Source: Bacteroidales bacterium
Lineage (GTDB): Bacteria > Bacteroidota > Bacteroidia > Bacteroidales > GCA-2711565
Direction of reading: 5' to 3'
Assembly: GCA_028280405.1 (NCBI GenBank)
Contig: JANQLW010000010.1
Location: 1-52,913, forward strand
Length of the DNA stretch: 52,913 bases
The translations under genes were made by a program, and so were the position numbers. The notes under the pieces were generated by a model. The model was not told where the DNA came from. It was given only the letters and a program-made list of their open reading frames with translations, and made no database searches. Shown here piece by piece: positions 28,874 to 37,302 of the stretch. How positions within the stretch are numbered: position 1 is the stretch's first letter; each line of letters starts with the position of its first letter.

Positions 28874-29844
28874 TACTCTGCTTTTGCTGCTTTTACTGCT
28901 TCAATAATTTCAGGAATTACTTTTTGGCAATCACCAACAATACCATAATCTGCGGCTTCAAAGATAGGAGCATCTTTATCCGTATTTACTGCGACAATAA
29001 CTTTAGATGAACTAACACCACCTAAGTGTTGGATTGCACCGGAAATTCCAAAAGCAAAATATAAGTTAGGAGCAATAATTTTACCCGTTTGTCCTACGTG
29101 CTCGCTATGAGGTCTCCAGTCTTCATCAGAAACCGGACGGGAACAAGCTGTACCTGCTCCTAATAAATCTGCAAGCTCTTCAATTACATCCCAGTTTTCA
29201 GGCCCTTTCATACCACGGCCACCGGAAACAACGATTTCAGCATCATGTAATAATACTTTTCCGGTAACTTTATTGGTTTCTTTAACTTCTGTTTTAAATT
29301 CAGTAGCATCTAATGCAGGAGCATAAGCTTCAATTGCAGCATCTTTAGCATCTTCAACAAGGGCGAAAGAATTTTGAGCTAAAGTAACAATCTTAATATC
29401 AGATTTAACTACTACATTTGCGAATGCTTTTCCTGTGAATGCTTTTTTCTTAACTGTAAATGGATCATAGCTTGAAGGAGCATTAGTTACACCGGCAACT
29501 AATCCGGCTTTAAGCTTAACACTTACTCTTGGAGCAATTGCTTTACCCGCATTGTTGTGAGCAAATACAATAACTTTTGCAGCTTCTTTTTCTGCTGTTT
29601 CTGCAATAACTTTTGCATAAGGAGCATTGCTTAAGTTAGCAAGTTGAGCATCACTTACGTTTACAACTTTAGAAGCACCATATTGTCCTAATGATTTAAG
29701 TTCTGCCTCTTCAACATTCCCTATAGAAACGGCAACTACATCAGTTCCCATTTGTTTTGCCATTTCATTGGCATATGATACTAATTCGAAACTAAGTTTC
29801 TTAAATTTACCTTCCCAATTTTCTGTATATACTAAAATTGACAT
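28873..29844 (-). CDS. etfA: Electron transfer flavoprotein subunit alpha
   Basis: This is a 323-residue EtfA/FixB. The C-terminal FAD-binding half has the typical GGRGMKGPENWD, ACSRPVSDEDWRPHSEHVGQTGK and FGISGAIQHLGG, with VNTDKDAPIFEAADYGIVGD at the end. It forms a heterodimer with EtfB, and the pair carries electrons from acyl-CoA dehydrogenase. It is cotranscribed behind etfB with 83 bp between, a gap that holds a 19-bp hairpin close to the etfA start. That hairpin may adjust the ratio of the two subunits or protect mRNA ends. Confidence 0.97.
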   Translation of the reverse strand: MSILVYTENWEGKFKKLSFELVSYANEMAKQMGTDVVAVSIGNVEEAELKSLGQYGASKVVNVSDAQLANLSNAPYAKVIAETAEKEAAKVIVFAHNNAGKAIAPRVSVKLKAGLVAGVTNAPSSYDPFTVKKKAFTGKAFANVVVKSDIKIVTLAQNSFALVEDAKDAAIEAYAPALDATEFKTEVKETNKVTGKVLLHDAEIVVSGGRGMKGPENWDVIEELADLLGAGTACSRPVSDEDWRPHSEHVGQTGKIIAPNLYFAFGISGAIQHLGGVSSSKVIVAVNTDKDAPIFEAADYGIVGDCQKVIPEIIEAVKAAKAE

Positions 29845-29858
29845 AATTATCTTTTTTT

Positions 29859-29913
29859 AATTTGAAAATTTGAAAATGAGATGATTTGACAATTATTTTC
29901 AAATTTTCAAATT
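29859..29913. repeat. AT-rich inverted octamer hairpin between etfB and etfA
   Basis: A perfect 19-bp stem (29859-29877 with 29895-29913) is built from repeated ATTTGAAA octamers. On the - strand transcript it ends about 14 bases before the etfA ATG. The same octamer is seen at 279-310. Confidence 0.65.
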
Positions 29914-29927
29914 GATTAATTTTCAAA

Positions 29928-30671
29928 TTATAAAGCTTTTGCTTCATTTTTTAATAAATCAACTAATTCCCTCACATTATCAGCATCTACCATTTTACAG
30001 GCTGCTTTGGGTTCAGGAAGTTCATAGGTCGCAAATTCTGTTAATGCTTCCACTTCAACGGCAGGAACAACTTTAAGAGGTTTTTTACGGGCCATCATAA
30101 TTCCGCGCATTGCAGGAATTCTAGGCTCTTTTGTAATTCCTTTTTGCACAACTGCCACGAAAGGCGCTTCGACACCAACTTTTTCTGATCCGCCATCAAT
30201 TTCACGAGTAACTGTAACATTTCCACCTTCAACATTCATTCCTGATACTGAAGATACAGAAGGGACATTTAGGAATTCAGCAAGCATTCCGCCTACTGCA
30301 GAACCATTATAATCACTTGCTTCGATACCTGCCATTACGATGTCAAAATCTTTAGCAACTTCAGCTAATTGTGCTGCAACATAATAAGCATCTTTAGGAT
30401 CAGCATCAATACGGATCGCATCATCAGCACCAATCGCCAAACCTTTTCTCATTGTAGGCTCAACCTCAGTACCACCAACAGTTGCTACGGTAACGCTTGA
30501 AATAGCACCACCGGAAGCTTCTTTAATTTCTAAAGCACGGGTCAAAGCCAGCTCATCCCATGGATTGATAATCCATTGTACTCCCGTTTTGTCAAAGGCT
30601 GTATTGTCACCGGTAAACTTCACTTTAGTTGTAGTATCCGGAACATTGCTTAAACAGATTAAGATTTTCAT
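29928..30671 (-). CDS. etfB: Electron transfer flavoprotein subunit beta
   Basis: This is a 247-residue EtfB/FixA. Characteristic sequences are NVPDTTTKVKFTGD near the start, WIINPWDELALTRALEIKE, and the AMP-binding region GIEASDYNGSAVGGMLAEFL. It pairs with EtfA, encoded next. A TATCTTTG box (30722-30729 on the - strand) about 50 bp upstream suggests its own promoter in addition to read-through from the beta-oxidation genes. Confidence 0.97.
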   Translation of the reverse strand: MKILICLSNVPDTTTKVKFTGDNTAFDKTGVQWIINPWDELALTRALEIKEASGGAISSVTVATVGGTEVEPTMRKGLAIGADDAIRIDADPKDAYYVAAQLAEVAKDFDIVMAGIEASDYNGSAVGGMLAEFLNVPSVSSVSGMNVEGGNVTVTREIDGGSEKVGVEAPFVAVVQKGITKEPRIPAMRGIMMARKKPLKVVPAVEVEALTEFATYELPEPKAACKMVDADNVRELVDLLKNEAKAL

Positions 30672-30721
30672 TTGTATATTTTTTATTTTATTAAATAATT
30701 TCAGAGAAAATAAATTTTTGA

Positions 30722-30729
30722 CAAAGATA
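30722..30729 (-). promoter_or_regulatory. Candidate -7 box for etfBA
   Basis: TATCTTTG on the - strand matches TAnnTTTG. No well-spaced -33 box is seen: a TTG lies only 15 bases upstream, inside the octamer array. Confidence 0.35.
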
Positions 30730-30741
30730 AAATAATTTGAA

Positions 30742-30773
30742 AATCAATTGATCGATTGTTCAACTGTTCAATT
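30742..30773 (-). repeat. Octamer array on the 3' side of the truncated four-helix-bundle gene
   Basis: Read on the - strand, four consecutive octamers are AATTGAAC, AGTTGAAC, AATCGATC, AATTGATT. The array begins right after the stop codon of the four-helix-bundle gene and points outward from it. It mirrors the array at 31054-31109. Confidence 0.75.
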
Positions 30774-30774
30774 G

Positions 30775-31032
30775 TTATTCTTTTAGTCTGAGGCGTGTAA
30801 ATTTTATTAATTGGTTTATTTGAAGTGGAAGTTTTTGTAATTCATTGTTGATATTGTCATATTGCTCAATTGTTATGAGTTTTCTGGATTTGGCTTTATT
30901 TATCCAATCTCTGGATTCTATAAGAGAACCTTTACTGATTTGATAGAATCGAATTTTATCCTTATTGCTAAGGTTAAATGAAGTATTATAACAATCTAAA
31001 TCTGTGATCCCTAAATAATTTTTATCCATCAT
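30775..31032 (-). CDS. Four-helix-bundle protein, N-terminally short
   Basis: This is an 85-residue fragment of the four-helix-bundle family related to the proteins encoded in 23S rRNA intervening sequences. The conserved block QISKGSLIESRDWINKAKSRKLI aligns with YYARGSLFETKTWIQKASNRHLI of the full-length copy at 36862-37227. The first helix and the usual ISEG region are missing, so it is probably a remnant. It sits between etfB and the acyl-CoA dehydrogenase gene and is bounded by inverted octamer arrays. Function of the family is unknown. Confidence 0.65.
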   Translation of the reverse strand: MMDKNYLGITDLDCYNTSFNLSNKDKIRFYQISKGSLIESRDWINKAKSRKLITIEQYDNINNELQKLPLQINQLIKFTRLRLKE

Positions 31033-31053
31033 ATTAAAAATTTATAGGGGAGT

Positions 31054-31109
31054 AATTAAACAGTAAAACAATTGAACAATTGAACAGTAGAGCAGTCGAA
31101 CAATTAATC
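31054..31109 (+). repeat. Octamer array on the 5' side of the truncated four-helix-bundle gene
   Basis: Seven octamers in exact 8-bp register: AATTAAAC, AGTAAAAC, AATTGAAC, AATTGAAC, AGTAGAGC, AGTCGAAC, AATTAATC. The last unit contains the stop codon of the acyl-CoA dehydrogenase gene (31104-31106). The orientation is opposite to the array at 30742-30773. Confidence 0.8.
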
Positions 31110-32246
31110 CTGCAATAAAGAACGCGAAATCACAATCTTCTGAATCTCTGATGTTCCTTCGTAAATTTGAGTGAGTTTGGCTTCCCGCATTAATCTTTCA
31201 ACATGGTATTCTTTTACATAGCCATACCCACCATGAATTTGTACTGCTTCAGTTGTTACTTCCATTGCAATATCAGCAGCATATTGTTTGGCCATCGCAC
31301 TGGCAACTCCAAAAGGCATATTATTATCTTTAAGCCAGGCTGCTTTTAAAACAAAATTTCTTGCGGCTTCAACTTTAACAGCCATATCGGATAACTTAAA
31401 ACCAATCGCCTGATGATTTCCGATAGGTTTACCGAAAGCTTTTCTTTCTTTTGAATATTTAATGGACCTTTCCAATGCGCCGGTTGCAATACCTGTTGCC
31501 TGAGCGGCAATCCCTATACGGCCTCCTTCCAGTGTTTTCATGGCGAAGGAGAATCCAAAACCTTCTTCTCCAATTCTGTTTTCCTTTGGAACCTTGACAT
31601 CCTGAAACATTACTGAATGAGTATCGGAACTACGCATCCCCATTTTATCTTCATGGGGGCCTAAACTAATTCCAGAACTCTCTTTTTCAACGATTAATAC
31701 ATTAATTCCTTTGTGTCCCATCTCCGGCTGTGATTGTGCAATTACCAAATAATAAGAAGCAGCATTAGCACTGGTGATCCAGTTTTTAGTGCCATTTAAT
31801 AAATAGTGATCTCCTTTATCTACTGCAGTTGTTCTTTGCATTGTAGCATCAGACCCTGCTTCAGGTTCACTTAACAAGAAGGCACCAATAGCTTCACCTC
31901 TAGCCAGTGCTTTTAAATATTTTTCTTTTTGCTCATGTGTACCGTATTTGTCAAGTCCATAATTCACAAGAGAATTTTGGACAGACATAATTACACTAAC
32001 GGATGAATCGATTTTTGAAAACTCTTCAATAGCCAGCGCATAAGAAATGGTATCCATCCCTCCACCATCATAAGCCGGATCAACCATCATCCCTAAAAAT
32101 CCCAACTCCGCTATATTTTTTATATGTTGAGTTGGGTATTCTGCTTTAGCATCTCTTTCTGAAACATCCTGAATTAATTCTCTTTCTGCATAATCGCGTG
32201 CAGCTTGCTGAATCATGATTTGTTCTTCGGTAAGATTGAAATCCAT
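31104..32246 (-). CDS. Acyl-CoA dehydrogenase
   Basis: This is a 380-residue flavoprotein of the acyl-CoA dehydrogenase family, probably short- or medium-chain. It has the FAD/substrate signature AFLLSEPEAGSDATMQRT and, near the end, QIYEGTSEIQ, in which Glu363 is the expected catalytic base. It oxidises acyl-CoA to 2-enoyl-CoA and passes electrons to EtfBA, encoded next. The gene stop lies in an octamer array. A 12-bp dyad at 32360-32387 lies about 110 bp upstream. Confidence 0.95.
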   Translation of the reverse strand: MDFNLTEEQIMIQQAARDYAERELIQDVSERDAKAEYPTQHIKNIAELGFLGMMVDPAYDGGGMDTISYALAIEEFSKIDSSVSVIMSVQNSLVNYGLDKYGTHEQKEKYLKALARGEAIGAFLLSEPEAGSDATMQRTTAVDKGDHYLLNGTKNWITSANAASYYLVIAQSQPEMGHKGINVLIVEKESSGISLGPHEDKMGMRSSDTHSVMFQDVKVPKENRIGEEGFGFSFAMKTLEGGRIGIAAQATGIATGALERSIKYSKERKAFGKPIGNHQAIGFKLSDMAVKVEAARNFVLKAAWLKDNNMPFGVASAMAKQYAADIAMEVTTEAVQIHGGYGYVKEYHVERLMREAKLTQIYEGTSEIQKIVISRSLLQD

Positions 32247-32359
32247 AGTTTAAGGCTTTGATGAATATAATGAATAGACTAGCCCCCAATCAAATCCATA
32301 AACATAACTAACTAACACTACCAGGAGGCTGTTGTAATTCTTCTTTAAAGTTACAAATT

Positions 32360-32387
32360 TTTATTTGTTAAGGTGTTAACAAATAAA
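32360..32387. promoter_or_regulatory. Dyad between NMO-like gene and acyl-CoA dehydrogenase
   Basis: TTTATTTGTTAA and TTAACAAATAAA form a perfect 12-bp stem around GGTG. It lies 30 bp after the NMO-like stop and about 110 bp before the dehydrogenase ATG. No U-tract follows on the - strand, so an operator is as likely as a terminator. Confidence 0.45.
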
Positions 32388-32417
32388 TTATCTTGCTATT
32401 TATATATGGTATAAAAA

Positions 32418-33362
32418 TTAGAATTTCAATGCACCAATTTTCTCAGCACTTAGATTGAATTCAGTAATAATATTTTTTACTATATCGGCTGCAGGCTTAA
32501 TTTCGTCAATAATAGATGATATCTGTCCTATTTCAAGCTCTCCTTCATCCACATTACCTTCAAACATTCCTAATTTTGCCCTTCCTCTTCCCAGAATGTC
32601 TTGCAGTTCATCTTTACTGGCCCCCATACGTTCAGCAGCTTCAACACGTTCAACAAATTTATTTTTAATTAAACGAACAGCTACTAATTGTTTTAAGGTA
32701 AGCTTGGTGCTGCCATCTTTGGCTTTGAGAATCTCATTTTTAAAATTTGTATGCCCTGATGATTCTACTGATGCAGCAAATCGACTTCCTATCTGTACTC
32801 CATCAGCTCCCAGAGCCATAGCTGCAAGCATGGTACTGCCGGTTCCAATCCCTCCTGCTGCTATTAAAGGAATATCAACAGCTTTTCTTATTTGAGGGAT
32901 AAGGGTCATGGTTGTAGTTTCTTCTGCCCCATTATGGCCTCCAGCTTCAAAACCTTCAGCAACGATAGCATCTACTCCTGCTTCAATACATTTAAGTGCA
33001 AATTTTTCATTTGCTACTACATGTACTACCGTAACACCATTTGCCTGTAAATGCCGGGTATAATTTTTAGGATTTCCGGCTGAGGTAAAAACGATTTTTA
33101 CCTTTTCTTCCAATAAAACATTTACATGCGAATCAATTTGAGGGTAAAGTAATGGGAGGTTTACGCCAAATGGGTTGTCGGTAGCCTTTTTGCATTTTTG
33201 GATATGATGTTTTAATACATCAGGATACATGGAACCGGAGCCGATGAGTCCTAAACCTCCTGCATTACTAACGGCTGAGGCAAGTTCCCAGCCACTGCAC
33301 CAGATCATTCCTCCCTGGATGATGGGGTATTTGATTTTGAAAAGTTCAGTTATACGGTTCAT
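32418..33362 (-). CDS. Nitronate monooxygenase / FabK-like flavoprotein
   Basis: This is a 314-residue TIM-barrel FMN protein of the 2-nitropropane dioxygenase family. It has YPIIQGGMIWCSGWELASAVSNAGGLGLIG at the start, AEGFEAGGHNG (a conserved glycine-rich FMN-binding stretch with the catalytic-type histidine) and AAGGIGTGSTMLAAMALGADGVQIGSRF. The family includes nitronate monooxygenases and enoyl-ACP reductases. In a beta-oxidation cluster a role on enoyl-thioesters is possible, but sequence alone does not decide. Confidence 0.85.
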   Translation of the reverse strand: MNRITELFKIKYPIIQGGMIWCSGWELASAVSNAGGLGLIGSGSMYPDVLKHHIQKCKKATDNPFGVNLPLLYPQIDSHVNVLLEEKVKIVFTSAGNPKNYTRHLQANGVTVVHVVANEKFALKCIEAGVDAIVAEGFEAGGHNGAEETTTMTLIPQIRKAVDIPLIAAGGIGTGSTMLAAMALGADGVQIGSRFAASVESSGHTNFKNEILKAKDGSTKLTLKQLVAVRLIKNKFVERVEAAERMGASKDELQDILGRGRAKLGMFEGNVDEGELEIGQISSIIDEIKPAADIVKNIITEFNLSAEKIGALKF

Positions 33363-33378
33363 ATTTATTGTTTTTCCT

Positions 33379-33407
33379 TGTCATCCTGAACTTGTTTCAG
33401 GATGACA
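33379..33407. terminator. Hairpin after elbB, CTGAACTTGTTTCAG family
   Basis: TGTCATCCTGAA and TTCAGGATGACA form a 12-bp perfect stem with a 5-base loop. It lies between elbB and the NMO-like gene. It is a short form of the palindromes at 8168 and 42002. Confidence 0.6.
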
Positions 33408-33441
33408 TGTCTTGTAAAATAATGTCTAGGATAAAATTAAA

Positions 33442-34092
33442 CTACTCCATAAATTTTAACATTGCTTCAACGGTGTTATAAGCCCCATCCCAAATCTGTG
33501 TGATATCCGCATCCAGCATATAACATGGTGTAGTAAATACAAGTTTTTCATCATCCACAACAACATCACTGTGATCGGCAGTTATATGTGTGCCTCCCAT
33601 GGCTTCAATTGCTTGCGCTGTACCTTCATCTTGTCCGATAGTTACTTTAACATCTCCCAATATTTTCGCGATAAATGCCGGAGAAATACATAAAGCTCCA
33701 ATAGGTTTTTTAGCTTGAAGCATCGTTTTAACTGCTTTTTCTACTTCTGTATGTACATCTGCTTCTGCCCCTTTAAATGCAACTGTTGAAAGATTCTTGG
33801 CAGCTCCAAATCCTCCCGGGAAGATAAGTGCATCAAAATCTTTTGGATCAAATTCACTCAAGTTTTTGATATCTCCTCTGGCAATTCTCGCTGATTCGAT
33901 AAGTACATTTCTTTTTTCATTCATTTCGTCACCCGTAATATGGTTTATTACATGGTGTTGTTCCATATCCGGAGCAAAACATTGATAATCTGCTCCTAAT
34001 TTTTTTATGGCTAAAAGGGTAAGTGTAGCTTCATGGATTTCAGCTCCATCGAATACCCCACATCCGGCTAATACTACTGCAAACTTTTTCAT
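33442..34092 (-). CDS. elbB: ElbB-type glyoxalase / isoprenoid biosynthesis protein
   Basis: This is a 216-residue DJ-1/PfpI-fold protein. The sequence VVLAGCGVFDGAEIHEATLTLLAI and the nucleophile region PIGALCISPAFIAKIL fit the ElbB family (enhancing lycopene biosynthesis protein 2), which has weak glyoxalase activity in E. coli. I chose the ATG at 34092 (MKKFAVV). The open frame extends to 34179 but that part has no family similarity. It lies inside the beta-oxidation cluster for no obvious biochemical reason; detoxification of reactive carbonyls is a guess. Confidence 0.9.
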   Translation of the reverse strand: MKKFAVVLAGCGVFDGAEIHEATLTLLAIKKLGADYQCFAPDMEQHHVINHITGDEMNEKRNVLIESARIARGDIKNLSEFDPKDFDALIFPGGFGAAKNLSTVAFKGAEADVHTEVEKAVKTMLQAKKPIGALCISPAFIAKILGDVKVTIGQDEGTAQAIEAMGGTHITADHSDVVVDDEKLVFTTPCYMLDADITQIWDGAYNTVEAMLKFME

Positions 34093-34115
34093 ATGATAAG
34101 ATTTTAATTTAATTA

Positions 34116-34145
34116 ACCCTACGAAAGTTATAACCCTCGTAGGGT
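34116..34145 (-). terminator. Hairpin after the thiolase gene
   Basis: ACCCTACGA and TCGTAGGGT pair over 9 bp around a 12-base loop. The hairpin lies between the thiolase stop and the elbB start. Confidence 0.5.
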
Positions 34146-34150
34146 ATTCT

Positions 34151-35398
34151 TTATTCTGCTTTTTTGTATACCATAGCAATGACAGTCACATCATCACCTC
34201 CCATATTGATTGTCATTCCATATGGACGATCAGGGTTAATTTCGATTTGGGCAGGCCCTGCTTTACCGGTTAGCTGTTCCCAAATGGTTACAGCCTGATG
34301 TACTCCGGTTGCTCCGGTAGGATGCCCCCAACCAATTAATCCTCCTGTAGTATTAATTGGAATTTTGCCATCTCTGGCTGTATGTCCGTCAGTAACAAAT
34401 TGAGCTCCTTTTCCTGGTTCGGCAAATCCTAATGCTTCAACACCTAAAATTCCGGCAATTGAGAAACAATCATGGGTTTCAATGGTTGCCAGTTCATCAA
34501 TAGTAATTCCGGCTGATTCTAAGGCTTCATGTGCAGCTTTTTTAATGGTTGTGACTTCAGTAGGATTCGGTGGTTCATTCGTAATATTCCGTTCAACTTG
34601 TGCCCATCCAACAATCTCAATGGCATCTTTTTTATCAATGCCCAGTTTTCCTAGACCCTCTTCAGATGCCATTATCAATGCAGAAGCTCCATCAGAAACT
34701 TTAGAGCAATCTAAAACAGTTAAGTTATCAACAAATGTTTCTCCGTTTAACTTAAACTTATCATATAATGCATACAGATCCGGGGCTTTGTTTTCGTATT
34801 CCTGAGCTGTTTCACACAATCTTGCATTTTCCATGGCATTTACAAACCATCGTTTCATTCCTTCCCGGGCATATTCTTTTCCATATTTTTCATAATATGC
34901 TCCGGCACGATTACTAAATTGTCCGGGGAAGAAAAAAGCATGGCCTTCTTTACGTTTTTTATACCAGCCTGCTCCTGCAAGTACATCTGCTCCATAAAGG
35001 GCTTTCATTGTATTTTGCACCTCAACTCCTAATACCAATACAGAGTCAGCTGTTTCGGCCAACACTGATTTTAGGCCGGTAACAAGAGCCAATCCACCAG
35101 AACCACATGCACCTTCAACACTGATAGCAGGTTTCCATTCTAATTTTTTATCAATATAAGGGATAAAACCTGGTAAATTAGCCTGCTTATTAAAGCGAGC
35201 AGCCATAAAATTTCCAATAACACCTTCGTCAATATTGTCGGCGTCATTCACTTGTGCTAAGGTTCCTTTACCGGCAGTTTCAATATAATATTCTAAACCA
35301 GGGCGTTCTTTTTTAGGATTGAATTCACTACGTCCGGTTCCCATGGATACCGTATTAAATCCGGCAGCTATATATACTTTTTTTCTAAGTTTCTTCAT
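34151..35398 (-). CDS. Thiolase family protein (acetyl-CoA acyltransferase, SCP2-like)
   Basis: This is a 415-residue thiolase. The acyl-accepting cysteine is in SVEGACGSGGLAL (Cys98). Downstream are the conserved ETHDCFS and GWGHPTGATG motifs, which place the catalytic His/Cys pair. HDCFS is typical of the SCP2-like branch. It would cleave 3-ketoacyl-CoA in the last step of the beta-oxidation cycle encoded here. It starts 12 bp after the stop of the 3-hydroxyacyl-CoA dehydrogenase gene, so the two are cotranscribed. Confidence 0.93.
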   Translation of the reverse strand: MKKLRKKVYIAAGFNTVSMGTGRSEFNPKKERPGLEYYIETAGKGTLAQVNDADNIDEGVIGNFMAARFNKQANLPGFIPYIDKKLEWKPAISVEGACGSGGLALVTGLKSVLAETADSVLVLGVEVQNTMKALYGADVLAGAGWYKKRKEGHAFFFPGQFSNRAGAYYEKYGKEYAREGMKRWFVNAMENARLCETAQEYENKAPDLYALYDKFKLNGETFVDNLTVLDCSKVSDGASALIMASEEGLGKLGIDKKDAIEIVGWAQVERNITNEPPNPTEVTTIKKAAHEALESAGITIDELATIETHDCFSIAGILGVEALGFAEPGKGAQFVTDGHTARDGKIPINTTGGLIGWGHPTGATGVHQAVTIWEQLTGKAGPAQIEINPDRPYGMTINMGGDDVTVIAMVYKKAE

Positions 35399-35410
35399 AA
35401 TCGTGTTTCT

Positions 35411-36754
35411 TTAATTAAGAACAAAATAATCATTAATAGGTCCATAGGCATGGAAAAATCCGGTGAGCATTACCGTATTTACATCAATTGAATTATTGGC
35501 TACACCGGTATTTACCAGTTGATGTCCAATTTCATTTGAACGTTTGCCATAGTTCATCGCCAATTTTGCTCCCATATCAGGCATTGAATGCATGGTTGCA
35601 AAGAATTCAGCAAATACCTGATCCTTATCTTTTCTTCTAATCGTAGATTTCCAGTTTACTTTTGGATTCGGATGTTTTCCGAGTGCCTGATCACATTTAT
35701 CTGCAAATGCAGATGTTTCAACATATGACTTTGTTTCAAGATCGAAAATGGCCACAGGCCTGCCCTTTTCATACTTAAGAAAACCATCTTTTTGAGATCC
35801 ATCAGAGTTTTGTCCGCCTTTAACACCTATATCCATTAGTTGATCTAATAAATCCGAATGAAGATCTTCTTTATCAAGGAATGGATTCATTACATTCATA
35901 ATAAATTGTACAACATCAATTCCTACATAATCAATTAATTGAAATATACCCATTGGACGTACAAGATAATCCTGAGCTATTTTATTAATACAATAAACAG
36001 CTTCAGTAAATGGCATTTCTTTATTGAGCCTTTCTACTTCCTGGATGGCATATAATGCATCACGCATAAAGTGGCCGTTTCCTATAAAACCTGCATAATC
36101 ATTAGAAGGAACAACTACTTTCTTTAAATTTTTTGCATAAACTTTCGCAAACTCTTCCATTTCTTTATTTGTTCCATCAGTTACAATTAATTCAACTAAT
36201 CGTTGAACTGCCGGAGGGTTGTAGAAATGAAATCCTAAAACTCTTCCTCCTAAATTAGCTTCGTTATCAATAATGTTGATAGGGACAGATGAAGTATTCG
36301 TAAAATACCAGGGAGAATTAGAATTGTTTTGATCAATCTGAGAAAGTAGTTTCACTTTCAAATCTTTGTTTTCGCTTACAGCTTCGAAAATGAGGTTGGA
36401 TTCATAAGCAGCTTCAATTTTAGTCACAGGCCTTACGATGCTCAAAACATCAAAAACATACTGATTTAATATTTCTTCATTTTCAATTAAATCGGCACGG
36501 TCGGCATACATTTTACGCAACCAAACTATTTTCTTTTCTGCTATTTTGGTTACTTGTGTTTTTAAATATCTAAGTAAACCTGCCAATCCTTCTTGTGAAA
36601 GATCCATCGCATTTAAGCAATAAGGTTTACCCTTGTTCTCTGGTTTTAGGCTTAAGTCTGCCATTTCTACTGCTGTTAACAGCAGAATTCCACTACCCAT
36701 TTTCCCGGCAGCTCCTAAAACGGTAACATTTCTTAAACGTTCGTCGTAATTCAT
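35411..36754 (-). CDS. 3-hydroxyacyl-CoA dehydrogenase family protein
   Basis: This is a 447-residue NAD-dependent dehydrogenase. The Rossmann motif GAAGKMGSG lies at about residues 14-22, and the catalytic-loop sequence GRVLGFHFYNPPAVQRLVE lies in the middle. The C-terminal helical dimerisation domain includes DYVGIDVVQFIMNVMNPF. It is longer than the usual 280-290-residue single-function enzyme and has no hydratase domain. It oxidises 3-hydroxyacyl-CoA ahead of the thiolase encoded directly downstream. Confidence 0.9.
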   Translation of the reverse strand: MNYDERLRNVTVLGAAGKMGSGILLLTAVEMADLSLKPENKGKPYCLNAMDLSQEGLAGLLRYLKTQVTKIAEKKIVWLRKMYADRADLIENEEILNQYVFDVLSIVRPVTKIEAAYESNLIFEAVSENKDLKVKLLSQIDQNNSNSPWYFTNTSSVPINIIDNEANLGGRVLGFHFYNPPAVQRLVELIVTDGTNKEMEEFAKVYAKNLKKVVVPSNDYAGFIGNGHFMRDALYAIQEVERLNKEMPFTEAVYCINKIAQDYLVRPMGIFQLIDYVGIDVVQFIMNVMNPFLDKEDLHSDLLDQLMDIGVKGGQNSDGSQKDGFLKYEKGRPVAIFDLETKSYVETSAFADKCDQALGKHPNPKVNWKSTIRRKDKDQVFAEFFATMHSMPDMGAKLAMNYGKRSNEIGHQLVNTGVANNSIDVNTVMLTGFFHAYGPINDYFVLN

Positions 36755-36790
36755 AATTATTTATTAGGTTGTAATTGTTTGTTAATTTTT

Positions 36791-36834
36791 TGTCAATCGA
36801 TCGTTATTCGATAGTCATTCAATGGTAATTCAAT
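36791..36834 (-). repeat. 11-bp-period array on the 3' side of the four-helix-bundle gene
   Basis: Read on the - strand, four 11-mers are in exact register: ATTGAATTACC, ATTGAATGACT, ATCGAATAACG, ATCGATTGACA. The array points outward from the four-helix-bundle gene and mirrors the array at 37239-37282. Confidence 0.8.
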
Positions 36835-36861
36835 AGATATTAGATGACTGTTTAAGTAACT

Positions 36862-37227
36862 TTAATTGTTTATTTGTTTGGTTCCAGTTGCTTTTATAAA
36901 GTTATTTAATCTTATACCTAAGTCATTTAAGGATTCAAGAAATAGTTCGGCTTCATCTTTAGTGATTAAATGTCTGTTACTTGCTTTTTGTATCCATGTT
37001 TTGGTTTCGAATAAAGATCCTCTGGCATAATAGTAAAAGTTTTTAGCCTCTTTATAATGATACCTACCATATCCCTCAGAAATATTTGCAGCTATTGAAT
37101 CAACGGAATCTACTAATTGCTTTCCAATAGAAAATTTAGCGAAACTATCCCAACTCTCAACAAGTTCCCAGACTTTATCTCCTAATGACATTGCACTTTG
37201 ATAAATATTTAAATCTTCAAGTCTCAT
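36862..37227 (-). CDS. Four-helix-bundle protein (23S rRNA intervening-sequence family)
   Basis: This is a 121-residue full-length member of the four-helix-bundle family. The opening MRLEDLNIYQSAMSLGDKVWELVESW, the block QLVDSVDSIAANISEGYGRYHYKEAKNFYYYARGSLFETKTWIQKA and the closing helix are all present. Members are encoded in 23S rRNA intervening sequences of some bacteria and as many scattered copies in Bacteroidota. No enzyme activity is known. The gene is wedged between the 3-hydroxyacyl-CoA dehydrogenase and enoyl-CoA hydratase genes of a metabolic cluster and is bounded by inverted 11-bp-period arrays, which suggests insertion of a small cassette. Confidence 0.9.
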   Translation of the reverse strand: MRLEDLNIYQSAMSLGDKVWELVESWDSFAKFSIGKQLVDSVDSIAANISEGYGRYHYKEAKNFYYYARGSLFETKTWIQKASNRHLITKDEAELFLESLNDLGIRLNNFIKATGTKQINN

Positions 37228-37238
37228 TTTAAGTTGCT

Positions 37239-37282
37239 ATTAATTGACTATTGAATTACAATTGAATGACTATTGAATTTCG
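37239..37282 (+). repeat. 11-bp-period array on the 5' side of the four-helix-bundle gene
   Basis: Four 11-mers in exact register: ATTAATTGACT, ATTGAATTACA, ATTGAATGACT, ATTGAATTTCG. More degenerate units continue to 37307 (ATCGAATTACC at 37297-37307), where the array covers the stop codon of the enoyl-CoA hydratase gene. Confidence 0.8.
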
Positions 37283-37302
37283 TATAGCCAATGACCATCG
37301 AA

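Noticed and set aside
30742..31109. CRISPR-like array
   Set aside because: Units of 8 bp are contiguous, with no spacers.
32455..32895. 146-codon + strand frame opposite the NMO-like gene
   Set aside because: Shadow of the real gene; composition is that of an antisense reading.
34093..34179. N-terminal extension of ElbB
   Set aside because: The 29 added residues have no family counterpart and cross the terminator hairpin of the preceding gene.
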